Position numbers and translations under genes: made by a program
Notes under the pieces: model-generated
Databases searched by the model: none
Seen by the model: only the letters and a program-made list of their open reading frames with translations
What the model was told of the DNA's origin: nothing
Origin: Paramecium tetraurelia
Lineage: Eukaryota; Ciliophora; Oligohymenophorea; Peniculida; Parameciidae
Assembly (NCBI RefSeq): GCF_000165425.1
Contig: NW_001798975.1
Span: forward strand, 68,944-132,943
Direction of reading: 5' to 3'
Length of the DNA: 64,000 bases
Shown: positions 14,994 through 27,477 of the stretch, in pieces
Layout: every line of letters begins with the position of its first letter
Numbering within the stretch: the stretch's first letter is position 1

Positions 14994-15259
14994 AATTTAT
15001 CTATATATATATACAAAGTTGACAATATTTATGTAAATTAAAGACTCAAGCTGACCTATTCTAAGGGAAAATTGAGTTAAGTTATATAAGTTAAATTAAA
15101 TTAAATAAAATAAAATTAAGTTATCTAAGAAAAAAAGTAATATTAATTAAATAATAAAAGCAACATGCTAATGTATATAGCATTTATCAAAATTGTATAT
15201 ATTTTATACTACTTTTTTTGTGCCAAATATTAAATAATTAAATTTATTATTAACAATTA

Positions 15260-17227
15260 TGGCACCAAAGAAATAAGCATAAAAAAAACAAACTCAGACA
15301 AGTACAATCTCATCGTTATTCCTTAAGCTAAGAAATAACCAACTAAAATAGAGAAGGTTCAACCAGCACCAATAGTTCCAAATGCTGCATAGAATAAACC
15401 TAAGAACAATAAACCAGATTTCTATTTTGTGATTCCCCAAGATGAAGAAGAGCATTACAGAAGAGAAGTGTACCAAAGGAGAGAAAATAGAAATAAGAGT
15501 TGCATAGATATCAATGAAATTAGACAGTACTATTATTATTAAAAGGAGGGATAATTTCGCGCCTCAAGAGATTCCTGCTATTAACAAGGTAACTTAAAAA
15601 ATTGTGATCGAGCAAGAATGCACCAATGATAATACACAGTTATTTACTCTGAATCCATCAGAATAATCAACCAGCTTTTCTAGATAATTAAATAAACCTA
15701 AAATAATATCCATAAAACCCAAAAAGCTATTAAGTACTGCTAAAACTCAAGACCAATCAATGGACATGGAGGATGATTGGTATGAAGAACTTAACAAGGA
15801 CATCAATCATACCAAACATTTCCTATTAGGAGTTCCAAAACCACAATCAGATCATAAAGAGAAATCCTTAACAACTGAAAGGAATTCTACCACTAAGAAC
15901 ATTAAGAAGATGGACCTTGATTTACAAATTGAACCTTCCTAAACAACTGCTAAGTTAACAAAGGCTATGAAAACTAAATTAGATTCCATGAATGAGTGTT
16001 ACAATTCCCTATTAGAAGCAACAGTCCCAGACGAGATTCTCTGTAGAGATTAAGAAAAAGACTTAATTACTAAGTTTATTGAAGATGGCATAAAGAACAA
16101 CGGTCAATCTTAAGCATTATGTAAATGCATTCATATTAATTTTTAGACATCTCTGGAGTTCCAGGAATTGGTAAGACTGCAACTGTTATGGAAGTCTAAA
16201 AGAAGTTGTCAAGTAAAAAGGATAACTTTTAATTTATCTATGCAAATGCTATGAATTTTGGACTGCCAGACAATATTTATTCCTTTTTGTTGGAGAAACT
16301 TACAAATATAAAGGATGCTTCAAAGGTTCAAGCATGCATTTTGTTAAGTATTTCAACCTCATTATTATTTTAGCTGAACTCTTCACTAAGGGTTGCTTAC
16401 CTGCTACATACAAGGCTTATGAGAAATCGGTTGTTAAAAAGAATAGAGTAATTTTATTAGATGAATGTGATAATCTATTCACTCCTGACTAATAAGTGCT
16501 TTATAATTTGGTTGATTGGCCATAGCAAAAACATGCAAAATTGACTATTATTATGATTGCCAACACAATGGATTTCCCTGAGAGACTCAAACCCAAATTA
16601 CAATCAAGACTGGGAAATCATAGGGTTGTATTCAGACCTTACACCAGTGCTCAAATCGAAACAATATTACAATAAAGAATGAAAGAGAAGAAAATTAAGG
16701 AATTATTTGCCTCGAACACTCTAAATTATCTAGGTAAAAAGATAGCCACTATATCTACTGACATTAGAAAGACTTTGTGTGTTTGTAGAAAGGCAATTGA
16801 GATTGGCAAGGAGGAACTTGTCAAAACTGGGTAATTTAAATAAATTGAAGTTAATCACGTTAAATTAGCCTATGATAAAATTTACAATAAGGCTTATCAC
16901 TCATGCTTACATTCATTTAGTAGATCTCTGAAATTACTGATAATTACTATTGCCTTAGAAATTCACATCAAAGGATATAATGTAGCATATCTCCAACAAG
17001 TTCTTTCGAGATATAATCAATACTTAATATAAAATAAAGATGATCCAATTGGATATTAAGAGATGAAATAGATACTGCTGAAATTGAGTGAGTTGAATTT
17101 AGTAGAAATAAAAGAATAGAATGTTCTGTTAACCAAAACATCTTGGCAATAGAAAGTGAATGTAAATTATTGGTTTGATTTTAGGACTCCCTCTAAAAGG
17201 ATAATCTTAGAAATATTAATGAAGTGA
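15260..17227 (+). CDS. ORC1: Origin recognition complex subunit 1 (ORC1)
   Basis: AAA+ ATPase that loads replication licensing factors at origins in the nucleus. Walker A is YISGVPGIGKTATVMEVQ, nearly identical to the ORC1 consensus. Walker B is RVILLDECDNLF, sensor 1 is MIANTMDFPERLKPKLQSR and sensor 2 is STDIRKTLCVCRKAIE. A C-terminal winged-helix region follows (LHIKGYN-like to LEILMK). The N-terminal ~280 residues are basic and low-complexity, with no evident BAH domain. Introns: 26 nt near 15300 (ends CTTAAG), 25 nt near 15495, 26 nt near 16121 and 26 nt near 16346. Sequence is closer to ORC1 than to CDC6, though the two families are related. Confidence 0.9.
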
Positions 17228-17342
17228 TGATACATTTGAAAATAAATGTAGACGACATAAAGAATGGACTATCAAATGACACCTTGTTTTTATAATTTTC
17301 TTAGTTTTTCTGATCTATTAATAATCATATTATTGATAATAA

Positions 17343-20300
17343 TCATTATTTTTAAGCATTATTTTACTTCTCAATCTCCATATTGTGATCGTGAATCCAT
17401 TTGTTGATTTCTACTATTTTGGCTTGCATTTCAGCATCACTTAAATTTTGTTCACTTTTTACACCGATGATCTAGGTGATTACTTCATCTAATGGCTTCT
17501 TGGCATGTTCTTGAGTAAAAGCTTTGGCCTTAATCTAATATTATTGTAGATTTTCCAAATATTCAGAAGCAATAGTTGTGTCTAATGGATCATCAGGTTC
17601 TGGAGTCATCAATAAGCCTATTTAATAATTAGAGAATAGAGATACCGAAAATAGCCTAGAATATTTAAAGTACTGTTGTGTCTAAGGTGTAATTTCGATC
17701 CAAGATGCTATGACATATTCTTCCTTGAGAGTTGATATTGCAATGATAGATTGGGGTAAGGAATCTCAGATTGGGAGGTTTGATTGGATAACTTTCATCA
17801 AATTGTAGATAAAGTATGTAGACCCCTCCTTCATAAGGTGTTGATTCTGGACCCAACAGAATAATTTTCCAAAATGAGACATTCCCTTGACATGGGAATA
17901 TTTTGATGTGTGGATGAGGATGTTATTCATAATTCAAAATCTCTTTTATCACTCTCTTTAATGAGTTATTGGATGCATACTAGAATAGCTTATTTTAATC
18001 TTAAACGATTTCCTAAACAAGTTGTTAAGGATGCATAGATTGTTGATTTAATTCATTTGGCAGATTGATGGCTATAGGGACTTTATCGAATTCAATTTAT
18101 GAATCTTTCAATTTAAAAGTGTCTCTTAATTGTTTCAGGGTTATTTTATTTTACTTTTATCTAATTGAAGCAGACAAAATAGTTTCAAATTCAAATAGTT
18201 TCAATCCTTCTTGTATAGTTTAAGGAGAGAAACATTGTCCTCCAGTGGCCTTAGTTATTTTCTTTAGATCTGTACAATCATCTGATACAACAAAGGAATC
18301 TAATAGAATTTCATTTTTCAGTATGGATTCAGCAACCTTTATTGGATCCAAAGGATGGTTATCATTATCTTATCCATCTGTCAAAGCAATAATTCTTAAC
18401 AAACACTTTGGATATGTTTACTTGAATTTTAATAATTGATTTTCAGCATATTTCAAAGCCCTGTATAGATTAGTTCTACCAGTAGGTTGGGCCTTATTCA
18501 CTAAATCTTTAAACAATATAAAGAGTTCTGTAAATGAGCATTTCTCAATGATTCTGTTATCAAAATAGACCAAAGAGATAACATGTTTCAAATCATAAGC
18601 CATAGTTCTATCAGCAAATGTACTGAAAAATGCTTTAACAACTCCCATTCTCGTCAGATCTTCACTGTCATAATATAATTCATCCATAGAACCTGATATG
18701 TCAAGTAAAACTACAATTGCCTCATTAGGAGGATTAGTAATCTTTGGTTCCATCACCTTTTCCTTATTTTATTCAGAATCATCATCTTCATCATCTTAAG
18801 GCATAGAACCAATTTATTATAGAAGAGCCAACTTATCTGGGTTCATAGGTGTTGATTCACCAGTCATCACATTAAATATGAGTATTGGTTACTTGACATC
18901 CTTATTGCACCCTGAATAAATTAAAAATTCATCTGATTTTTTTGTTGTCAATAAAGGATAGGTCTATAAATTTTTTAATTCAATTCCACTATACAGTTTT
19001 AAAGATTAATGACTAGATACTACTTTATTCTAAATCCAAGCATTTGTTATTTCGAATTTATTATCATTAAAATCAATAAATGCTGATGGTAACCAAATCA
19101 ACGTTTCCCTCTCTTACAACATAATTAAATCAAAATCCTCTAATAATTAATCTGGCTATAATATTTTTAGTTGTGCATAAGGAATCTGTTTTTAATAAAC
19201 CTCATTATTTTAAATTTTGATTTGCATTTGATCATAATCAACTAATAAACAAGTTCCAAAATCAATTTTATCTTCTTCCGTTACTTATGACAAATAAGCT
19301 GGATTATTAATTTTCTTTAATGTAATGTTACATATAGAATCAATGAATCTGTATCTTTCTTATAACTTAGCCTGGTCTTAATTTAATTTCAATGACCAAT
19401 TCAATAATTATTCATAAAAGTATCTTGAATATTCAAATGTTTTGTTAATTTAGAATGTTTCAGGTACAGTCTGACTTGAAATGATTAGATCAAACATAAC
19501 ACGTTACATACCTACTTCAAATGCTATGCATTATAATTAAGAAGATCTCAGATTTTGAGAGAATAGTTTACATGCTAATACAAGGGGAGCATTGTTCATT
19601 GAAACCTTCCTTATCACTGCCATAATCTTTGGATCATCTTGCTTAGAAAAGAATACTAGTGAAACTGATCTAAATTATTGTAATCCGATCTGAGTTTATT
19701 CTCTTAGATGATTCATCCAAGGAAGATGAAAATTATAATTATAACTTTATTAAAATGGATAAGAATCCAAGGCCTTAAATGTTAGGATAATGTTGCTTAA
19801 ATTTTGTATTCCGTAATCTTGTAATGTGCCTGTGTTATCCAACACTTTACCCACATAATGTAATTATTAAAATGTAGTTGGAATATTGAGTTTATGATAT
19901 ATTTTCTATTTTAATTCTAATACAGTTGTTGTCAAAATATTCACTTTGATGGATTTAGACCCAGAATATTGAATAAAGATCTATTATTCTCCTACCTCTG
20001 AATCTATCTTAGGCAAAGAAGGTTATCCTACTTTGCATTTTGTAATTATGACAAATATTTCTTTATTCTTTAAACAATTTAATGATTCCGAAACCTTTAC
20101 ATTTTGCATTTAATTTAAGGATGCACAAATTGGAAGCCCACTTAAACTATAGAAGCAGGCTACATGATCATTTTATAATTATAAACCATTGCACACCATT
20201 TCAGACACTTTTATTAAGGAGTCTTCTAAATTACATTTAAGTTTATAGGTCTTTGTGATATCTTTAGATTAGATAAATCTTAAAAGCAATTCTAATTCTC

Positions 20301-20940
20301 CTATCTATTAAACATTCTCAATGCTTTAAGTATCTAAATAAAATTTCTGTTGTAATTCTTTTAATTAGTCATTATTTAATAATGTATCTGAAGTAGTAAT
20401 TTAAACTTGTGGATTAGCAACAGGTTATGAAGCTTATAGTGGAATTGCTTTAGGTTTTTTTACCTAGTAGGCTAGATTCTTAAAGTTAAGTCCAGAGGTT
20501 GGATATGGATGTGCTAAGAATTATGAAAGTAATGATGTTTATGGTTATGGTTATTGTTATTGTTATTATTATTATTATGGTTATTATTATGGTTATGTTT
20601 ATGGTTATTATTATGTAACAGTATTATTTAAGGAAGGAATGAATACTAAGTGGATTGTTTCATTATCTTTAATCAAATCTAGCACTAGATCATCATCATC
20701 TAAAATACTGTCCTAAGTGTCTTTTAATAAGTAATTTTTAGCCTCAAAATTCAAAGGTATGTTATCGAACTTGACTTTTACTAGCTAAAGGAATAATACA
20801 AGCACTTTTACTTTTTAAAGCTTGCTCAGACGGTCAACAGAAAATTATTTTAGTTCTCCGATAATTGTGTCTTTATCTGCTTAAAAGCAAATTTTAAATT
20901 ATGTTTGGACATATTTAATCGACAAAGTCAGCTTGTTCAT
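17343..20940 (-). CDS. UBL-VWA-E2 fusion protein (ubiquitin-conjugating domain)
   Basis: About 1,190 residues, encoded almost without introns (one, 28 nt, near residue 1099). Residues ~1-100 look like a beta-grasp ubiquitin-like domain; ~101-140 are Q/P-rich; ~321-395 form a second ubiquitin-like domain (IPTTFQQLHYVGKVLDNTGT, then LQDYGI); ~738-920 are a VWA domain with an intact MIDAS (LLDISGSMDE, TGRTNLYRAL, ALTDGQDND); and ~965-1150 are an E2 fold. The E2 keeps the catalytic Cys in GRICHSIL (about residue 1077) and H-x-N as HCN, where the usual Pro is Cys, plus PYEGGVYILYLQFDESYPIK and PEPDDPLDTTIA. It should transfer ubiquitin; the VWA presumably binds a partner. Residues ~400-720 match nothing I recognise. 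Confidence 0.85.
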
Positions 20941-21157
20941 TGATTTAAATAATTGATTGCTAAATTTATTATTTCTTTTAATTCTATTGGCATCAGTTTA
21001 TAAATTATATTTTTATATACTTAGAATAAATTAATACGAGGGATTTTTAATTGTTAATTTTAATTTAACAATCTTTTCATTAAATTTATAATTAACATTA
21101 ACTAAATCAGAATTATAGTAAGAATTCATTTTTATTATAATATTTATATAATCAAAT

Positions 21158-21601
21158 ATGCCTTCGCTTTTGAATTATGATCATCAATCATTGAAGTGAT
21201 TGAAATAAACCAGAACATTTATATTGCAATTGAATTAGATATATCCTACAAGAATTAATTGTTACAGAATATTCCAACTAATCATAGGTGAATGTGAGTA
21301 GGCGAGAAATTTTCAAACATCAACAATTTCATTATTATTTAGGAATCTTAATTTTAACTAAATGCTTAAAAAACAGGAAATATATATCTATTATAAAGTT
21401 TGAATAATTGTCAATTTTCAAATGAAGTATCATTGAATAAGTAATTACATTATAAATAATAATAAAAATAATTAGCAGACTCACAAATTGATAAGACAAT
21501 TTAAATAACAAAGATATAAAGAATTATTCAATGATTTGTCAATAAAGGTTACATAGTACAGAAACTTCATAAATGAATATTACACCAAAATTCAATTTTG
21601 A
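21158..21601 (+). CDS. Possible small gene, fragmentary
   Basis: ATG 21158 begins MPSLLNYDHQSL; an 18-nt intron (GTGATTGAAATAAACCAG) would join it to LQLNQIYPTRINCYRIFQLI then GECEQARNF. A further coherent piece, QQRYKELFNDLSIKVTQYRN, ends at TGA 21599-21601. The join between the two parts could not be resolved. It may be a small gene with several introns or a decayed one. Confidence 0.3.
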
Positions 21602-21744
21602 TAAAAGAAGTAGATAATATATTTGAGGTCTTCTTGATTCCTATAATAATACATTTCAAATAGTTATTTTTATTTAATTAGTGATTCTAGTGAATTCAAT
21701 ATGAATATCAAAAACTAACTAATTGCATTCATTAATATTTTTCC

Positions 21745-24700
21745 ATGATAATATTTATCTTAATAATGAATACGATGGGCGCTTTTCCTTAATTTAGTTT
21801 CACAAAAGAATAAGCAATTTCATTGTACCCAACAGAAGGAGAGTTTTTTGAATACTATATTGATACTACGGTATTAGATTAATAATTAATATGCAAAATT
21901 GATCCTTAAGTCCCAAATGTATAAATAATGAACTTATGCGAAGAAATATACTAATTATAAGGGAATTGTAAAATACTAAGAATATTATTGTAGAATATAT
22001 CTCAATGTCGTCAAATAATACTCATTTTGTCACTTTATCATATAAAAATGAAGTAATTATATATCAATGGAAGGATTAATTAATTTAATAAATTGGGGAA
22101 TCAGTGAAAATTGATTCTTCATTTAATTGCTTTAACATCAATTTGTCTTACGATTTTTAAATTTTGATTGATTGCTATTAGAATAATCAATTGCTTTTTA
22201 TTCAAATAGTAGATGCGTAATCAATAATTGCTTATTCAATATAATAATCTTTGCCTTTTTCAACTAAAATATAATCTATTATTAATGGAACAAATGCTTT
22301 TATAGTATACGCTTAATATTTTGAAAATCATTCGATGCTTTCACTTTTTTCATCATAATTTGTAAATGAAAGTAGCTTAACAAATTAATTTGTAGATTTT
22401 GATATTCCACTTACAATAAGTCCCAATATTTATGCAATTACTAACCAATATTTATACTAATTAACCGTATCTTAAGATTCTCAATTTTATTTAAAAAATT
22501 AATTTAGCTAGGATAATATGAATACCTTTACTTGTATTAATGTTTATTACGATTTATAGATTTTTTCTTAATGTGATCAAATATTATTGATGTATACTTT
22601 ACCTTATGAAGAAATTTGCATTATTTCACTATTAGGATGTGAAAATGAATTAGTGATTATAGATTAGTATTGTTAATTTGTCTTTGAGTCCATTTCAAAG
22701 ATACTATAAAATAACCAATTTATTATATATTAATTATATGATACAATATCAATTTAAGAAAAATAGTCAAATGGAGTAGTTTCATATGATCTAAATCACT
22801 AAAGTAATTCCCTATTATATTTCAATTCTGATAATGAATTATTTGTGTTTAATTCCTAGATCATTGCTTATAAAATTTCATTTCCTTCCTTATAAGTCAA
22901 TTTAACTAACTAAGAAAATGCAGGAAATAATTATACTTTTTTACTTAAATGTCAGAATAAGGGATAATTCACCTTCTCCAAGGTGTATCTTCAAGTATTA
23001 GCTTAGAATGATACAAATGTATATGTAATGTTTAATTAATATCTTCCTTAAAATTAAACTTCATTGAATCTTAAAATTACAAATTTTTTTGTTAGTTTTT
23101 CAGGGTAATTATTATAGTATCAACAAAATCCAGCTGGAATACCTTTAAATTTTACATTAATGGCTCAACAATAAGCTGGAGAACTTTATTAAAGTTATTT
23201 AATAGTTCAATCATTGTCAATGTCGTTAAATTTTTCTNNNNNNNNNNNNNNNNNNNNNNNNNNNNNNNNNNNNNNNNNNNNNNNNNNNNNNNNNNNNNNN
23301 NNNNNNNNNNNNNNNNNNNNNNNNNNNNNNNNNNNNNNNNNNNNNNNNNNNNNNNNNNNNNNNNNNNNNNNNNNNNNNNNNNNNNNNAAGTTGGATAATA
23401 AGCATATATCCTTTAATAATATAAAGTTGCATAGAGTGCTAATAATTCAATCTATCTATATTAATGCCACTATGAGAATAATCATATAATTAATTATTCA
23501 AATAATACTTTTCAATAATAATTCTCAGATTTTTTAGGTTACTTCTAATAATATTATAATTTTATTTCCAAATAAAGAAATTTAAATAATGACGCTTCAA
23601 TTTACGAATATCTTCACTTTAAATTAACAATTAATTAGTAGATTTTTCAGAAATATTCAATTCAATCCAATATAAATTGTTATGAATACAGAACTATAAT
23701 CTTCTTTGTTATATATCAACAATAGACATTAGGTTATCAGAATTTCGATTAATTAAAATAATATACCAATACCAATTTCCTTGATTCAAGCTAATTTCAC
23801 AATCTAATAGATAAATTTAATAAATCATTAGTTAATATTATCATATCTATGTAATGATAGTCAAAATCTTTGCTTTTCAGTTTGGAATGTGTAAAATTTG
23901 CAAAAATCCTATCATGTAAAGAATCTTTATAGTTTGAATATTGATAATGTAATAAAAATATCATCTGATAGCATATTCCTATATGTTACTTTTAGTAATT
24001 ACACTGTTTATGCTTATAATCCTTCCTTACCATACCATTAGAGTTTGTATTATATGCTAAATTTTTCTTCACCAATTCTATGTAGTTAGGCAATTACAAG
24101 TTATTATATTTATTAGCCTCAATACTAATATTTATATTCAATGGTGCTGCTTTCAAACAATTCGATTTATCAGCTTTATAAATTTTAAAAGTATGAGACA
24201 TCTGTGGAACTATAAGATTAAGTATTTAACTATTCAATAAGTTACCCATAATATATTTATAACTATACTGTAACTTCAGCATTAAATGACAAAGCCTTTT
24301 AGTAGACTCCTAATTAAAGTATTATTATATATTCAAACTTCACAGTTTTTTTAAATTAAAGGAATTTATCAGTAAGCTTAAGTTTTGATAATATTATTCC
24401 TGGATCCAAAAATTTCTCATATCCAATGAATTTAATTCTTGATAGACAGGTTGGATATTGCGGATCTGCCAATCTTACGTCAGCATATGACTTTAACAAA
24501 TATTGCAGTTTAACTTAATAATACTTTCAGTAGTCTAGCAGTATTCCCAATTTGAGCAATTTCTCCTTAGTTACTTCAATAAATAACTAATGTTTTGCTT
24601 TACAGAATAACTCGCACCTATAAATTGTAAATAGTGGCTTAAAATAAATCTCAAATTTTAATTATTCAAATCTGAAACAAAAGGAATGTTTGAAATCAAC

Positions 24701-25847
24701 ATCAAATGATTACACATTATATTCGATTTGTGAAAATAGTACTTCGTAGTATTTGCTTAATTTTACTTTAAATTGTGAGGGCAATATCGTTTTAGTTGAT
24801 ACTATTTAACTTCCCCAAAGGTTTTAAAATATTTAAAAAATAAGCACTCTTTTAAACTAAATATTTATTTTAGGTACCTTCGAAAATTCTTTATAATAAT
24901 TGTATTGGTTCAACTAATCTTTCAACATTATATTGGAGATAGATAACACGAATGAATTTGCAGAAGAACTCTTTCTATGTAACGATTTCTCTATTGTCTA
25001 AATAACACAACGGATTTAAAATCCTGTACCTTAAAAAATAATATTCTTCTATGCTTAAGCTTATTAAATATTTGGTAGAGTTATGCTAATTGACGATTCA
25101 GAAATCAAAATACAAGATTCAGCTTCTGTTCTAATTTATTATTGCGATTAATAGTAGGTTTGTTATGAGCCATTAATAACTTACTCTTTGGTTTTAGTTA
25201 TATAAACATATACTCAAAGTCTAACGATGCTTGTGGGTAATATTTATTTTAGTTCCGTAGTAGAAATAAGAATAAAATAGTTTTAAAAGTCTAGCTATTA
25301 ACCTTATGAAGGAATTGCCATCAGAACTATTCCTAATTATGGCAATTCAAGTAATAATGGAATTTCTTTTTATTAGAATGGGGTGTTGACTCAACAATTT
25401 CAATATAATAAAACAAACATAATTGGAGTTTATTATTTGAATCATCTCTTAGATAGAAATTTATTAGAACCCATTTTGATGTAAGGTTCATTCAATACTC
25501 CAATAACAGATTATGCAATGATTGTCAATTAATAATATCAATATGGAACATCCTTATACTTTTATAATAAATCTATATATAATTACTCAATAGGTACCTG
25601 GATTGTAAAATTTGTCTTTGCTAATACACGATAAAATTATTTGGATATTTCTATATTTTGCTTAAACGAATTTTAAAATGGTACTTACAACATTAAATTT
25701 TATCTGCCTCCATAATTTCATTTTAACTTTGGTCCATCGGTTTATGTTCTATTTTCATTGATTTTTTTACTGCTATTATATTTTTATCTTAAAATTATAC
25801 GCAAGACAAAGAATTCTGGGTATATATTTTCAGAAGTTGAATTATGA
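21745..25847 (+). CDS. Very large single-pass membrane protein, interrupted by assembly gap
   Basis: ATG 21745 gives a short signal peptide (MIIFILIMNTMGAFPQF); an intron of 26 nt (GTAAAATACT...TTGTAG, about 21967-21992) follows, then an almost uninterrupted frame for over 1,200 codons. The extracellular part is rich in N, S, T, Y, F, I and Q with scattered cysteines and many N-x-S/T sites. Near the end a single transmembrane helix (YVLFSLIFLLLLYFYLKII) is followed by RKTKNSGYIFSEVEL and TGA 25845-25847. The frame just after the N gap (23238-23387) is unclear for about 30 codons. It matches the large, ciliate-specific putative transmembrane proteins; function unknown. Confidence 0.7.
23238..23387. 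other. Assembly gap (150 N)
   Basis: A run of 150 N replaces sequence inside the large membrane-protein gene. The length is a multiple of three and may be an estimate. The frames on its two sides can be joined only if the true gap length or a local intron is adjusted. Confidence 0.98.
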
Positions 25848-26712
25848 TTATATAAAAGGTTGCATTTCAATAAATTTCAATATCATTCAATTTCGCTTTT
25901 CGTTATTAGGGATAAGATTAATGTCAATGATCTTAACTCAGGCAAATGACAGAAATATAATCTTTTTATAAAATTGAGGAAAATGTTTGTTTAACGTTTG
26001 CTTTGTACATATTTTTAGTCATTATATTGTATGATAAGAAATTAGAAATTTCTTATTTTATAAAATAATTCACACCTAGTTTCTTCAGGAAATGTAAATT
26101 AAAATTAGATCATAAATTTTAAGAATTTCTTCCTTATTACTAAATTAGTCTTATTTATAAATTTAAATTATAATTTAATTATGATTTATTATTTCAGATT
26201 ATCTTTTCATTAAAATTATTGAATAACCCAAGTATTGATAATGCTTGTGCACTAAGTCATTTCACTTTTGATATGAATTATAATAATATATGATAAATAA
26301 GGTAATTGCAATAACTCAAATATGTATGCTATTTATGTCAAGTCTTAAAAATTTGATTAGAAAACATACTATTATTCTAATTTTAATTTTGATTATGATT
26401 GTTAAAGTTCTAATAAAACATATATAAAAATTATTATAAACTTATTTTTGAAATTATAACTCTATAAATAATAGTAATTTTACTTATGACCTTACAAGAA
26501 TATTAGACTAGATTAAGTTGAATAGCTGAAATGAGAATGATAAATTTTAAGAATAAGCAGATTATACATGAAATGTTGATAATTATCGATTATTATCATG
26601 AAATCGAAGTTTGATGCAATCATAATTTAATTTAATTTAGAGAACTTCAAAATGACAAAGTAGGAGACGATCTTAATTTTAAGATTCGCAAGATGATTCT
26701 GATTATATTAAA
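25848..26712. other. Long A+T-rich spacer
   Basis: About 865 bp with no frame I can support. A helical-looking frame starting MRMINFKNKQIIHEMLIIID lies near 26530, but it cannot be connected to the ORF at 26713. Confidence 0.4.
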
Positions 26713-26877
26713 ATGATCATGATCAATATTAAGTAAGTTGATGAGTTATTGAAATAGAAAACGATTAATTTAATTAGCTTCAAGGTTTAGGTAGTATTAA
26801 CGAATTCGAGATATGATTTCGAAAAAGGTTCAAGAGAGAGCGAGAATAGATATGTTGAGTAGAGGGACTTCTTATGA
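26713..26877 (+). CDS. Possible short ORF, doubtful
   Basis: Open for 54 codons, with a coding-like stretch (INIKQVDELLKQKTINLISF, then SRYDFEKGSRESENRYVEQR). The frame is open upstream to about 26665. No start or intron structure is convincing, so this could be the remnant of a gene. Confidence 0.25.
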
Positions 26878-26920
26878 TTATTTTGTTCAGATATTTAACA
26901 TAAATATATTTTTATTCAAA

Positions 26921-27383
26921 ATGTACATGAGATCTATTTTCAAATTGAGATAAGCCTTTTCAGGTATATATTTAATGTGAGTGACTAAGTCTTAACTAAA
27001 TACACTAAGGATCATGAATGGATTAAATATGACACACAAACAAAGATTGCTAAAATTGGAATTACAGATTATGCATAAAACGAATTAGGAGATATAGTTC
27101 ATGTAGATTTCTAAAAAGTGGGCTTGCTATTCAAAACACACTAATCATTGGGAGCAATCGAAAGTGTCAAAGTTGCTGCTGACATCTATGCTCCTGTTGC
27201 TGGTGAAATTGTTGGAGTAATCAACTTGTTTATAATTAGATTAATGAAGATTTAAAGGACTCTCCAAATTTGATAAATGAGAAGGCTGAAGAAACATGGA
27301 TTTTGTAAGCAAAAGTGTAAAATGAATCAGAATTAGATACATTATTGGATAAATAATCATATGAGAAAATCATTAACAAATGA
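26921..27383 (+). CDS. gcvH: Glycine cleavage system H protein, mitochondrial
   Basis: Lipoyl carrier that shuttles the aminomethyl group between the P, T and L proteins of glycine decarboxylase in mitochondria. The N-terminus MYMRSIFKLRQAFS is basic and amphipathic, as in a mitochondrial presequence. The core reads YTKDHEWIKYDTQTKIAKIG, ITDYAQNELGDIVHVDFQKV, then GAIESVKVAADIYAPVAGEI, with the lipoylated Lys in ESVKVAAD, and ends INEKAEETWILQAKVQ. Introns: 26964-26989 (26 nt, ends CTAAG) and 27217-27239 (23 nt, ends TTAG). The length is normal for the family. Confidence 0.93.
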
Positions 27384-27477
27384 GAATATTATTATTAAAA
27401 ATACATCATTATTTAACATAAGAATTCTATATTCATTTGTAATATTTGTAATATGTCAATCACATAAAATTATAAAT

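Noticed and set aside
20521-20620. Imperfect TTATTATGG-type repeat as a possible non-coding satellite
   Set aside because: It is in frame within the UBL-VWA-E2 gene and encodes a Q/P-rich linker, a common low-complexity spacer in ciliate proteins.
23214-23489. ORFs running through the N gap on both strands
   Set aside because: They consist mostly of unknown residues and arise because N codons cannot stop translation.
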